DNA of 14,076 nt from an uncultured Caulobacteraceae bacterium (GCA_903884915.1 CAISGS010000002.1:1-14076); one strand, 5' to 3'. Positions 1-6,730 are shown, counted from the first letter of the stretch. The notes: generated by a model not told the origin, from the letters alone. Program-made: numbers and translations.

Positions 1-56
1 AGCCTTGCGCACGCCGCCTCGTTATCGGCTTCCTTATAGGTCGCGCGGCTATCGGT

Positions 57-689
57 CTATCCGCCCTTCAGGGCCAGCGTCGCTTCATCGACACGCCGCT
101 GCAAGATGGCCAGCGCCATATCCCTTGCGCGGCTCTCAGGGCGTCCAAGCAGGCTGCCGAGGGTCGCGCCGAACAGACCCGCGCCGAGCGCCATGCTGAG
201 GCAAAGCAGGATGAAGTCCTCGACAACCGAAACCGGCATGCCGGTCTGCTCGACCATCTGCGTCGACAGCACGCTGCGGACGGCTTCGCGCACCGTGGTC
301 AGTCGTCGCGACTCTCCCGTCAATTCCAGCCACGCCGCCAAACGCGCCACCGGCTTGGCCTCAAAGGCGTCGAACAGCGCCTCCGTGCTTTGGGTCGCGA
401 AGGCTGCGGGATCCGTCACCTGGTCGGTAACGGCGAGAATCCGACTCACCAGATCAGCGATCATGCGGGTCATCAGGGCGGCTTGAACCCCGTCGATGGA
501 CCCGAAATGGTGCAGAACCGTGGCATTGACCACGCCAGCCCGGCGAGCCACCTCGACCAGTTTCAGGTTCTGAGGCCCTGATTCCACAAGGATTTTCTCT
601 GCCGCCGCTAAGATATTATCTTGCGCACCCTCAGAGGTTCGACGCAATCGTGTCCGAGGCGACTGGGATGGTGTTGACATTTTTGTCAT
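57..689 (-). CDS. TetR/AcrR-family transcriptional regulator
   Basis: This is a one-component repressor-type regulator of 210 residues, normal for TetR. The N-terminal DNA-binding domain covers about residues 22-70: a helix starting NILAAAEKIL, then the helix-turn-helix with LVEVARRAGVVNATVLHHFG and GSIDGVQAALM, which matches the family pattern of a recognition helix ending in Y/H-HF. The C-terminal part (about 75-205) is the variable ligand-binding and dimer domain and gives no ligand clue. It is divergent from the PF10118 gene, the usual arrangement for a TetR protein controlling itself and its neighbour. An inverted repeat overlaps its own first codons (675-688). ATG codons lie at residue 1 and residue 4 (678-680); the latter is also a plausible start. 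Family assignment is secure; target and inducer are inferred or unknown. Confidence 0.93.
   Translation of the reverse strand: MTKMSTPSQSPRTRLRRTSEGAQDNILAAAEKILVESGPQNLKLVEVARRAGVVNATVLHHFGSIDGVQAALMTRMIADLVSRILAVTDQVTDPAAFATQSTEALFDAFEAKPVARLAAWLELTGESRRLTTVREAVRSVLSTQMVEQTGMPVSVVEDFILLCLSMALGAGLFGATLGSLLGRPESRARDMALAILQRRVDEATLALKGG
675..688. promoter_or_regulatory. Inverted repeat, possible TetR operator
   Basis: The sequence reads TGACA-TTTT-TGTCA, a perfect 5-base inverted repeat with a 4-base spacer. It sits over the first codons of the TetR gene and about 60 bases upstream of the divergent PF10118 ATG, where a repressor could affect both. The arms are short, so chance is possible. 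No convincing -10 box is found at the right spacing from the TTGACA (674-679) in it. Confidence 0.35.
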
Positions 690-748
690 TATGCGCGACG
701 GTCTCCCATGAGAAGTCGATAGTAAACTCCACGCCGGGTGTCAAAACA

Positions 749-1597
749 ATGCAAACTCCTATCGGACTTGCGGTTTCGCCGCGAGATATCCACTTTGAAA
801 CCGACCAGGCTCACGGCCGAGCTTGGATGGCGGGAGACCCCGTCGCCACAGCGGTGTTCAACGCCCTATCGCTGACCTTCCCCGATGGCGAGCGGCTGTT
901 CATGGACGCGGTACGCAACTACCGCTCCAACCTGTCGGGAAAGCTGCTGGAAGACGCCAAGGGCTTCATTGCCCAAGAGGCGATCCATACGCGTGAGCAT
1001 GTCGGCCTCAATGCGGGGCTAGACCGCAGCCACTATCCGATTGATGAGATCGAAGCCAATATCAAAGGCCGGTTGACCTTCCTACGCACGCGTGGCCGCG
1101 TGGCTATGCTTGGCGTGACCATCGCCATGGAACATTTCACGGCCATGATGGCCGATCTGTTCCTCGAAGAGCCTGAATTCTGGGACGGCGTGCCCGAAGA
1201 TCTCGCGCGCCTTTGGCAATGGCACGCCATGGAAGAGACCGAACATAAGGCCGTCGCCTTTGACGTGTTCCAAGAGATTTCGAAAAACTGGAAGCCCAGC
1301 CAGCGCTATGGCCTGCGCGTCCGGATCATGCTGATCATGACCGTGATGTTCGTGTCCAACATTACGAAATTTTCCAGCATGTTACTGATCGCCGACGGCA
1401 TGAAGCCGTGGAAGGCCAGGCTGAGCGTTCTGGGCTACCTATTCGGTAAGCCCGGCCTCTTTCGCAAGAGTTGGAAATCCTATTGGGATTGGTTTCGTCC
1501 GGGTTTCCACCCCTGGCACCAAGACAATAGCGCCACGCTCAAGGCTTGGCAGGACCGGTTCGCCGTCGTGATCCCTGAGGCCGTCGCCGCCGAATAG
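749..1597 (+). CDS. PF10118-type predicted metal-dependent hydrolase (ferritin-like ligand pattern)
   Basis: This 282-residue protein resembles the PF10118/COG3687 family, annotated as predicted metal-dependent hydrolase and without a well-defined reaction. The protein is mostly helical. Candidate metal ligands are E48, E77-x-x-H80 (QEAIHTREH), E128 (MEHF) and E163-x-x-H166 (HAMEETEHK), which is the spacing of a carboxylate-bridged di-iron four-helix bundle. A hydrophobic stretch at about 193-214 (IMLIMTVMFVSNI) may be a membrane-contacting helix. The C-terminal SYWDWFRPGFHPWHQDN is typical of the family. I chose the ATG at 749 because family similarity begins there (MQTPIGLAVSPRDI); an in-frame GTG at 650 would add 33 residues overlapping the TetR gene. 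The gene ends at a strong terminator and is probably controlled by the divergent TetR protein. Confidence 0.88.
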   Translation: MQTPIGLAVSPRDIHFETDQAHGRAWMAGDPVATAVFNALSLTFPDGERLFMDAVRNYRSNLSGKLLEDAKGFIAQEAIHTREHVGLNAGLDRSHYPIDEIEANIKGRLTFLRTRGRVAMLGVTIAMEHFTAMMADLFLEEPEFWDGVPEDLARLWQWHAMEETEHKAVAFDVFQEISKNWKPSQRYGLRVRIMLIMTVMFVSNITKFSSMLLIADGMKPWKARLSVLGYLFGKPGLFRKSWKSYWDWFRPGFHPWHQDNSATLKAWQDRFAVVIPEAVAAE

Positions 1598-1617
1598 GGC
1601 CATCAGCCTTAAGATCC

Positions 1618-1650
1618 AAAGGCCCGCAGTCGCTGCGGGCCTTTTTCTTT
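1618..1650 (+). terminator. Intrinsic terminator after the PF10118 gene
   Basis: A 12-base perfect stem, AAAGGCCCGCAG (1618-1629), a TCG loop (1630-1632) and CTGCGGGCCTTT (1633-1644), is followed by a T-rich run to about 1650. It lies 20 bases after the stop codon and should isolate this gene from the photolyase downstream. Confidence 0.93.
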
Positions 1651-1756
1651 GGGCGACGATCTGGTCACCGCTCCGTGGCCCTCTAAATAGATACTGAGGC
1701 AGGGATCGCTCAGAGGTCTGAGGTCAGGTTAACTGCCACAAGGCCGCGACGCGCCC

Positions 1757-3292
1757 ATGACAGCCCAACTCAATATTGTCTGGTTCAAACGCGACCTAAG
1801 GATCACCGATCACCAGCCTCTGACCTTGGCAATCAAGGCCGGTCCTGTCTTGCCCCTCTATATTGTGGAACCCGACCTGTGGGCGCAGCCCGACGCCTCC
1901 GGGCGGCAATGGGAATTTGCCGCTGAGAGCCTTTGCGAACTGCAGCAAGCGCTTGCAAAGATCGGCCAGCCTCTGTGCGTCATGGTCGGTGATGCGGTCC
2001 AGATCTTCGAGCAACTGCATGAACGCTGCGGTATCGCGAACCTATGGAGCCACGAAGAGACCGGCAATGGCTGGACCTATAGGCGTGATCTGGCCGTTTC
2101 GGCTTGGGCCAGACAGGCGGGCGTTGCGTGGCACGAGCCAAGGCAGTTCGGCGTCATCCGCCGACTGAAATCGCGCAATGGCTGGTCCAAGGCTTGGGAG
2201 CGCGACATGGCGAGCGAGATCACGCCCGCACCGATAGGGCTCACCCCCCTTGGTGGCGATTGGCCCACCCACATTCCGAGCGCTAATGAGCTGGGTTTGA
2301 AACCAGACCCCTGCCCCCACCGCCAGCCAGGCGGGCGGGTTGAAGGCCTTCGCACTCTGGAAAGCTTTCTGAGCGGACGCGGACGCAACTATCGCTTTCA
2401 GATGTCCAGTCCCGTCACAGCCTTTGAGGCCAGCTCTCGCCTATCCCCGCATCTGACCTGGGGAACCCTTTCAATGAGGGAAGTCGCCCAAGCCGCTGCG
2501 GCCAAGATGCAGGCCTTGAAACTATCGACGGAGGCAAATGCGCAGCGCTGGCGGGCCTCGCTGGTCTCCTTTTCCGGCCGCCTCCATTGGCACTGCCACT
2601 TCATGCAGAAACTCGAGGACGAGCCTCGCATCGAGTTTGAAAATCTCCACCAAGCCTATGACGGTTTGCGGCCCCCGGTCGCCGATCCGGATCGGCTCGC
2701 GGCTTGGAGCGAAGGCAAGACAGGCTTTCCCTTCATTGACGCCTGCATGAGGGCGCTGAACCAGCATGGTTGGATCAATTTTCGCATGCGCGCCATGCTG
2801 ATGTCGTTCGCCAGCTATCATCTGTGGCTGCCGTGGCAGGAGAGCGGGCTGCTTCTGGCGCGCAAGTTTGTCGACTATGAACCTGGCATTCACTGGCCTC
2901 AGGTGCAGATGCAATCAGGGACCACCGGTATCAACACGATCCGAATCTACAATCCGGTAAAGCAAAGCCTTGATCAGGATCCATCAGGCATCGTCATCCG
3001 TGCCTTCGTACCCGAACTTAGCGCCGTCCCAGATGGGTTCCTCCATGAGCCATGGTTGTGGCCCGGAGCTTCTTCATTGCCCTATCCCGCACCCATCGTT
3101 GACAATGCCAGTGCGGCGAAATTCGCCCGCGAAACGCTCTATGGCATCCGTAAAGGATCGCACCACAGGCAAACGGCACAAGAGATCGTTGCAAAGCATG
3201 GCAGCCGCAAAGGGAGTTCCTCCACGACGGGGCGCAAGCGACAGGTTAAGTCCAAGCCCTCCGCTGATAAGCAGATGGCTTTCGACTTCTAA
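1757..3292 (+). CDS. DNA photolyase/cryptochrome-family flavoprotein
   Basis: This is a 511-residue photolyase/cryptochrome-family protein, expected to bind FAD and use blue light for DNA repair or signalling. The N-terminal alpha/beta (antenna) domain starts IVWFKRDLRITDH (7-19). The helical FAD domain contains SRLSPHLTWGTLS (227-239), TGFPFIDACMRAL (322-334), GWINFRMRAMLMSF (338-351) and IRIYNPVKQSLDQDP (395-409). Where E. coli PhrB-type enzymes have the NNGGWQW segment near the flavin, this protein reads DYEPGIHWPQVQMQSGTTG (373-391), so it belongs to another branch. It lacks the C-terminal cysteine set expected of FeS-BCP photolyases. The tail from about 465 is basic and Ser-rich and ends QMAFDF. 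The start fits the family N-terminus; the Shine-Dalgarno is weak. It stands alone between a terminator and a convergent sulfatase. Repair of CPD versus 6-4 lesions, or a cryptochrome role, cannot be decided here. Confidence 0.92.
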   Translation: MTAQLNIVWFKRDLRITDHQPLTLAIKAGPVLPLYIVEPDLWAQPDASGRQWEFAAESLCELQQALAKIGQPLCVMVGDAVQIFEQLHERCGIANLWSHEETGNGWTYRRDLAVSAWARQAGVAWHEPRQFGVIRRLKSRNGWSKAWERDMASEITPAPIGLTPLGGDWPTHIPSANELGLKPDPCPHRQPGGRVEGLRTLESFLSGRGRNYRFQMSSPVTAFEASSRLSPHLTWGTLSMREVAQAAAAKMQALKLSTEANAQRWRASLVSFSGRLHWHCHFMQKLEDEPRIEFENLHQAYDGLRPPVADPDRLAAWSEGKTGFPFIDACMRALNQHGWINFRMRAMLMSFASYHLWLPWQESGLLLARKFVDYEPGIHWPQVQMQSGTTGINTIRIYNPVKQSLDQDPSGIVIRAFVPELSAVPDGFLHEPWLWPGASSLPYPAPIVDNASAAKFARETLYGIRKGSHHRQTAQEIVAKHGSRKGSSSTTGRKRQVKSKPSADKQMAFDF

Positions 3293-3308
3293 GACGGACC
3301 CTTCCCAC

Positions 3309-3350
3309 GAGGTTTCCCTTAACCACCGTGCGGGTGATCTAAGAAACCTC
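3309..3350. terminator. Y-shaped hairpin between convergent genes, probable terminator
   Basis: An outer stem GAGGTTTC (3309-3316) pairs with GAAACCTC (3343-3350), and inside it CACC (3324-3327) pairs with GGTG (3333-3336). It sits between the photolyase stop and the sulfatase stop. A short T-rich stretch follows on the plus strand, and the minus-strand side has no T run. Termination of the photolyase transcript is the likely job; two-way action is possible. Confidence 0.5.
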
Positions 3351-3363
3351 TTCCTTTGCAGCC

Positions 3364-5040
3364 CTAGTTATCCCACTGAATGTAGTCTTCACCGGGCTTG
3401 GTCGGCATACCGCTTGGATGATCGATTGAGACCGGCCCTTGCAGCAGCGAGGGCCAGAGGGGTTTGACGCTCTCGGCATTATGGGCCTTCAGCAGGGCCT
3501 GCATGGCCACAACGCGCGCAGACTCTGTGGCCGCAAGATTGTTTTGCTCGGTCGGGTCAACCGCCAGATTGAACAGCCAAAGCTTCTTCAGCGCGCCATT
3601 ATACTGAAGCTTCCAATCGCCATCGCGGACAACCTCATACTGACCCGAGCGCCAGAACAGGGTCTGGTGCGGACGGCCCTTGGCCGTACCTTTCAGGTAC
3701 GGCATCAGATCGACGCCGTCGATCACCCGGTCCTTGGGTAGGTCGGCACCGGCAGCCGCCGCAGCCGTTGGCAAGATGTCGATGTGACCGACAGGATAGG
3801 GGAACTGGCTACCGGCCTGAATGGTTCCGGGCCAGCGCATGAAGAAGGGCGAATGGATGCCGCCTTCAAAGAAGGTCGCCTTAAAGCCTCGGTACGGCCG
3901 GTTGATCTCAGGCAGACCGATATAGTGCGCCCCGCCATTGTCACTGCTCAGGATGATCAGGGTGTTGTCGTCGATCCCCTCATCCTTCAGCTGCTTCAAG
4001 ATGCGCCCAACATTGCGGTCGAGATTGCGCATCATCGCGCCATAGACCCGCAGCCGGTGATCCTTGATCTGAGGCAGGGCGTCATAGTCCTCCTTCTTGG
4101 CCTGCAGCGGGGTGTGGATCGCATTGGGCGTGAAGTACATGAAGAAGGGACGGTTGCGATTGGCATGGATCGACTTGACCGCCTCATCGGTGAGGTAGTC
4201 GGTCATATAACCCTTCGGCGCGAAGTTCTCGGAGCCGTTGAACTGCACCATGTAGGGCAGATTGGGCCACAAGAAGCGGTCGATCGGGTCCCAAGGCTGC
4301 TTGGAATTAACAACATTGGGGTCATTTTCAGGCAGGAACATGGATCCGCCGGACATGAAGCCGACGCTCTCATCAAAGCCCTTTTCCTCAGGACGCGTGC
4401 CTTTGGAAGAACCAAGGTGCCACTTGCCGAAATGTAGGGTGTGATAGCCCTTGGCCTTCAGCAGGGCCGGAATAAAGACTTCGCTGGTCGGTACGGCCAG
4501 ATTATTGACCGCCTGCGCGCCCTTGGTCGTTCCGGGCGGCATGTCTTTGACCCGGTCGGCAAAGAAGGTGGGGGCTGCGATTGAGCCCTCTTCCTTTTGG
4601 GTCCCAACCATCTTTAGGAAGGCGACGGGCGCTGGGGTGAACTCAAAGCCAAACCTTGTCGCGTAGCGGCCCGTCATGATCGTCGCGCGCGATGGCGCGC
4701 AGGTACCATTGCCGTCATAGCCGTTGACGAAATTTGCGCCCTCACGGCCAATGGAGTCGATATTGGGGGTGGGCACGGCCCCTCCGGCAATACCGCCGCC
4801 ATTAAAGGTGATGTCATTATAGCCCATATCATCAACCAGAATGACGATGATGTTTGGCGCACTCTTGCCCTCGGGCGCAGTAGCGGGGCCTTCAGACCAA
4901 CTTATCGGCTGATTGGGCGCGACCTTTGGAAGCTGTGAATGGGCGATCATCATAAAGACCGCTTCCTTGTGGGTGGCGACCCATCCAAAGGCTACCGCAA
5001 TGACGAGAACAATCCCGCCCAACCAGGTCCAAAGCCGCAT
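3364..5040 (-). CDS. Arylsulfatase-type sulfatase, membrane-anchored
   Basis: This 558-residue sulfatase (alkaline-phosphatase superfamily) hydrolyses sulfate esters, with the substrate unknown. The catalytic signature is TCAPSRATIMTGR (113-125), in which C114 should be oxidised to formylglycine; R118 belongs to the same motif. Metal and sulfate ligands are visible as VDDMGYND (69-76), GKWHLG (205-210), IHTPLQ (308-313) and SSDNGG (365-370). Residues about 7-22 form one hydrophobic helix with no clear cleavage site, so the enzyme is probably anchored with its catalytic domain in the periplasm. The start is supported by GGAGG five bases upstream. Activity needs a formylglycine-generating enzyme, and none is encoded here. 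It is a single-gene unit read away from the 5041-5402 region. Confidence 0.95.
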   Translation of the reverse strand: MRLWTWLGGIVLVIAVAFGWVATHKEAVFMMIAHSQLPKVAPNQPISWSEGPATAPEGKSAPNIIVILVDDMGYNDITFNGGGIAGGAVPTPNIDSIGREGANFVNGYDGNGTCAPSRATIMTGRYATRFGFEFTPAPVAFLKMVGTQKEEGSIAAPTFFADRVKDMPPGTTKGAQAVNNLAVPTSEVFIPALLKAKGYHTLHFGKWHLGSSKGTRPEEKGFDESVGFMSGGSMFLPENDPNVVNSKQPWDPIDRFLWPNLPYMVQFNGSENFAPKGYMTDYLTDEAVKSIHANRNRPFFMYFTPNAIHTPLQAKKEDYDALPQIKDHRLRVYGAMMRNLDRNVGRILKQLKDEGIDDNTLIILSSDNGGAHYIGLPEINRPYRGFKATFFEGGIHSPFFMRWPGTIQAGSQFPYPVGHIDILPTAAAAAGADLPKDRVIDGVDLMPYLKGTAKGRPHQTLFWRSGQYEVVRDGDWKLQYNGALKKLWLFNLAVDPTEQNNLAATESARVVAMQALLKAHNAESVKPLWPSLLQGPVSIDHPSGMPTKPGEDYIQWDN

Positions 5041-5045
5041 AGGTC

Positions 5046-5050
5046 CCTCC
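5046..5050 (-). promoter_or_regulatory. Ribosome binding site of the sulfatase gene
   Basis: On the minus strand GGAGG is followed by GACCT and the ATG, a near-ideal Shine-Dalgarno at 5-base spacing. It fixes the sulfatase start at 5040. Confidence 0.85.
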
Positions 5051-5180
5051 CAGAAAGATCAGCCTGCTTAGCGCTGCAGGCACATCATCGGTCATTATTG
5101 AACAGGAGCCTATATTGACATTGCGACTGCCGCTAGTGGGTTCGGCGGTCTAAATTTGAGGCATGACTTAGCCTCAGCAC

Positions 5181-5197
5181 TCGGTCAGATTGACCGA
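5181..5197. promoter_or_regulatory. Perfect inverted repeat, probable operator
   Basis: TCGGTCA-GAT-TGACCGA is a 17-base inverted repeat with 7-base perfect arms. It lies in the divergent promoter region, about 140 bases upstream of the sulfatase start and 205 bases upstream of the DsbA-like start. Size and symmetry suit a dimeric regulator such as a TetR or MarR protein. There is no T run, so it is not a terminator. The regulator is unknown; the TetR protein at 57-689 is a candidate only by proximity. Confidence 0.5.
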
Positions 5198-5301
5198 CCC
5201 GCACCCAGCTTCAACCGATCAAAAATACTGACTAGGGGCTGGCTCATGCGAACAATCCGCGTGACCTGATCCAGACCTTAGGTGCTGAAGATGCGCGTCT
5301 C

Positions 5302-5400
5302 ATGGTCACGGTCTTCCCGCCGCACATTGAAATTTCTGGCCACAAGACCGAGAACGAGCGACCTAAGGATGCCGAACCCCGACCTACGAACGGAACCTGA
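5302..5400 (+). other. Possible 32-residue ORF or tail of a lost gene
   Basis: An ATG at 5302 opens a 32-residue frame starting MVTVFPPHIEISG and ending at TGA, two bases before the next gene's ATG. The same frame stays open back to a TAG at 5233 and reads NNPRDLIQTLGAEDARL just upstream, with protein-like composition. It has no good ribosome site and I recognise no family. It may be a small upstream ORF, the remnant of a degraded gene, or chance, because the opposite strand is also open here. Confidence 0.2.
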
Positions 5401-5402
5401 TC

Positions 5403-6077
5403 ATGACCGCCGTGCCCATTGTCTATTTTTCTGACGTCCTGTGTATCTGGGCCTATTTTTCCGAGATGCGGGTACGCGCTTTGAAAGAGGCGTTCGGCGA
5501 CCAGATCCGGTTTGACCATCGGTTCTGCTCCATCTTTGGCGACACCGCGCGCAAGATGAGCACCACTTGGCGCGATAAGGGAGGCCATGAAGGTTTTAAT
5601 CGGCACCTCATGGAGGTGGCCAAACAGTTTCCTGAAGTGACTATCAACCCAAACATTTGGTTGACCACCAAGCCGACCTCCTCGACCGGCGCCCATCTGT
5701 TTCTCAAGGCGGTTCAGTTGGATGAGGCGGCCGAACGCTTAGCCGCCGGGACCTTCGAGACCAGCCTTCAAGCCATGCGCACCGCCTTCTTTCGCGATGC
5801 GCGTGATGTTGGACAATGGTCCGTCCAATGCCAGATCGCTGAACAGACCGGGGTCGAGGTCGCTCGGGTCGAGGCCCTAATCCACGATGGCAGCGCCTAT
5901 GCCAGCCTAGCCAGCGACTATGAAGCCGCCGCCAGCATGAACATTCAAGGCAGCCCCACCGTCGTGCTCAATGAGGGCCGCCAAAAGCTCTATGGCAATG
6001 TCGGCTACCGCATCCTTGAAGCCAATATCCAAGAGCTCTTGCGCTCACCCACGCCCGATCAAGCCAGCTGGTGCTAA
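5403..6077 (+). CDS. DsbA-family (FrnE/HCCA-isomerase-like) thioredoxin-fold protein
   Basis: This 224-residue protein has the DsbA-like thioredoxin fold with a helical insertion (PF01323 group). The N-terminal strand and active site read VYFSDVLCIWAYFSE (7-21). The first Cys of the usual CxxC is present (C14) but the second position is Ala (CIWA). The cis-Pro loop is IQGSPTVVLNEGR (181-193, P185). No signal peptide is seen, so it is probably cytoplasmic. With one active-site thiol it should not be a classical disulfide oxidase; a glutathione-dependent transferase or isomerase, or a reductase, is more likely. The protein ends SWC, placing a Cys at the very C-terminus. The start gives the normal short N-terminal lead to the first beta strand. 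Its stop overlaps the stop of the convergent HCCA-isomerase-like gene by four bases. Exact reaction unknown. Confidence 0.85.
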   Translation: MTAVPIVYFSDVLCIWAYFSEMRVRALKEAFGDQIRFDHRFCSIFGDTARKMSTTWRDKGGHEGFNRHLMEVAKQFPEVTINPNIWLTTKPTSSTGAHLFLKAVQLDEAAERLAAGTFETSLQAMRTAFFRDARDVGQWSVQCQIAEQTGVEVARVEALIHDGSAYASLASDYEAAASMNIQGSPTVVLNEGRQKLYGNVGYRILEANIQELLRSPTPDQASWC

Positions 6078-6730
6078 CGCTTGGCTAATCCCTTCTGGCC
6101 CATCCGCCAGACCAACTGGTCGAACCGGTCTTGGCCGAAGAAGGGCTCGCCCTCAAAGACCATCAGCGGCACGCCATAGTGACCGCCTTCGCGCTGAGCG
6201 GCCTGATTGGCGGCAATGATGCCGTCCAAGCGTTCGACTTCGCCCGGCGCGGCGATGGTCGCATCAAGCTCGGCAAGGTCTAAACCGGCTCGGGCCACAG
6301 CCTGCGCCAAATGGTCCCCGACATTCCAGCCTGCGACGGTTCCGTCCCAAATCAGACGGCCGACCTGCTCGATAAAGGCCATGCCCTTGCCCCGCTCGCT
6401 CGCCGCGACACCCAGCCACGAGAGGCGATGGATATAGGGCTGTTCCTTGGGATAGGTCCGGGTTTGCGGGTCCATATAGACCGGATCAGGCCGCGCCCAG
6501 CGGAAGGGTACGCCTGCGAACTGGGCACTGCGATGGATGTCCTTGCCAAAATAGGTGATCCACAGCGGGTCATTATTGGCGAAGAAATCAGGCTGGCGCA
6601 CCGCAATCGGATAGACGACCCGCAGATTGCATTTCACACCATAGTCCCGCTCTAGGGCCACGACCCGGTCGGTGACCAGATAGGAATAGGGCGAGCGGAA
6701 GGACCAATAGAGATCAAAGGCGAGGGTCAT
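6074..6730 (-). CDS. 2-hydroxychromene-2-carboxylate isomerase-like protein (kappa-GST/DsbA fold)
   Basis: This 218-residue protein resembles HCCA isomerases, glutathione-dependent enzymes of the kappa-GST/DsbA fold known from naphthalene-type aromatic catabolism. Many relatives act on other substrates. The N-terminus FDLYWSFRSPYSYL (5-18) has Ser in place of the thioredoxin cysteines, as expected for the family. The cis-Pro loop is HYGVPLMVFEGEPFFGQDRFDQL (184-206, in two parts: GVPLMVFEGEPFFGQ then DRFDQL), with the FxGQDR element near the C-terminus. No signal peptide is present. Its ATG overlaps the stop of the upstream DUF1330-like gene as ATGA, so the two are probably translationally coupled. 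No ring-cleaving dioxygenase or aldolase of a naphthalene pathway is seen in this window, so the aromatic role is not supported by context. Confidence 0.88.
   Translation of the reverse strand: MTLAFDLYWSFRSPYSYLVTDRVVALERDYGVKCNLRVVYPIAVRQPDFFANNDPLWITYFGKDIHRSAQFAGVPFRWARPDPVYMDPQTRTYPKEQPYIHRLSWLGVAASERGKGMAFIEQVGRLIWDGTVAGWNVGDHLAQAVARAGLDLAELDATIAAPGEVERLDGIIAANQAAQREGGHYGVPLMVFEGEPFFGQDRFDQLVWRMGQKGLAKR

Larger units (their letters stand above)
5041..5402. other. Intergenic region between sulfatase and DsbA-like gene
   Basis: This 362-base divergent gap should hold the promoters of both flanking genes. It contains the sulfatase Shine-Dalgarno, a perfect 7-3-7 inverted repeat at 5181-5197, and a short open frame ending two bases before the DsbA-like ATG (5236-5400). 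A TTGACA at 5115-5120 has no acceptable -10 partner. I see no terminator hairpin and no RNA gene. Confidence 0.6.

Noticed and set aside
1..56. Possible gene tail at the left edge
   Set aside because: Open frames exist on both strands but they are too short and show no recognisable sequence or start.
650..748. GTG-started 33-residue N-terminal extension of the PF10118 protein
   Set aside because: It overlaps the divergent TetR gene and its translation (MSEATGMVLTFLSL) is not family-like; the ATG at 749 fits the family start.
2873..2929. Assignment of the flavoprotein to FeS-BCP photolyases
   Set aside because: The C-terminal cysteines needed for the 4Fe-4S cluster are absent; residues after 331 contain no cysteine.
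3784..4437. Long plus-strand frame antisense to the sulfatase
   Set aside because: It is a shadow of the sulfatase codons; its translation has no family resemblance while the sulfatase motifs are complete.
5115..5120. TTGACA as a -35 box
   Set aside because: No acceptable -10 hexamer lies 15-19 bases downstream on the plus strand.
5244..5696. Minus-strand frame across the DsbA-like gene start
   Set aside because: It is antisense to a well-supported gene and has no ribosome site or family match.
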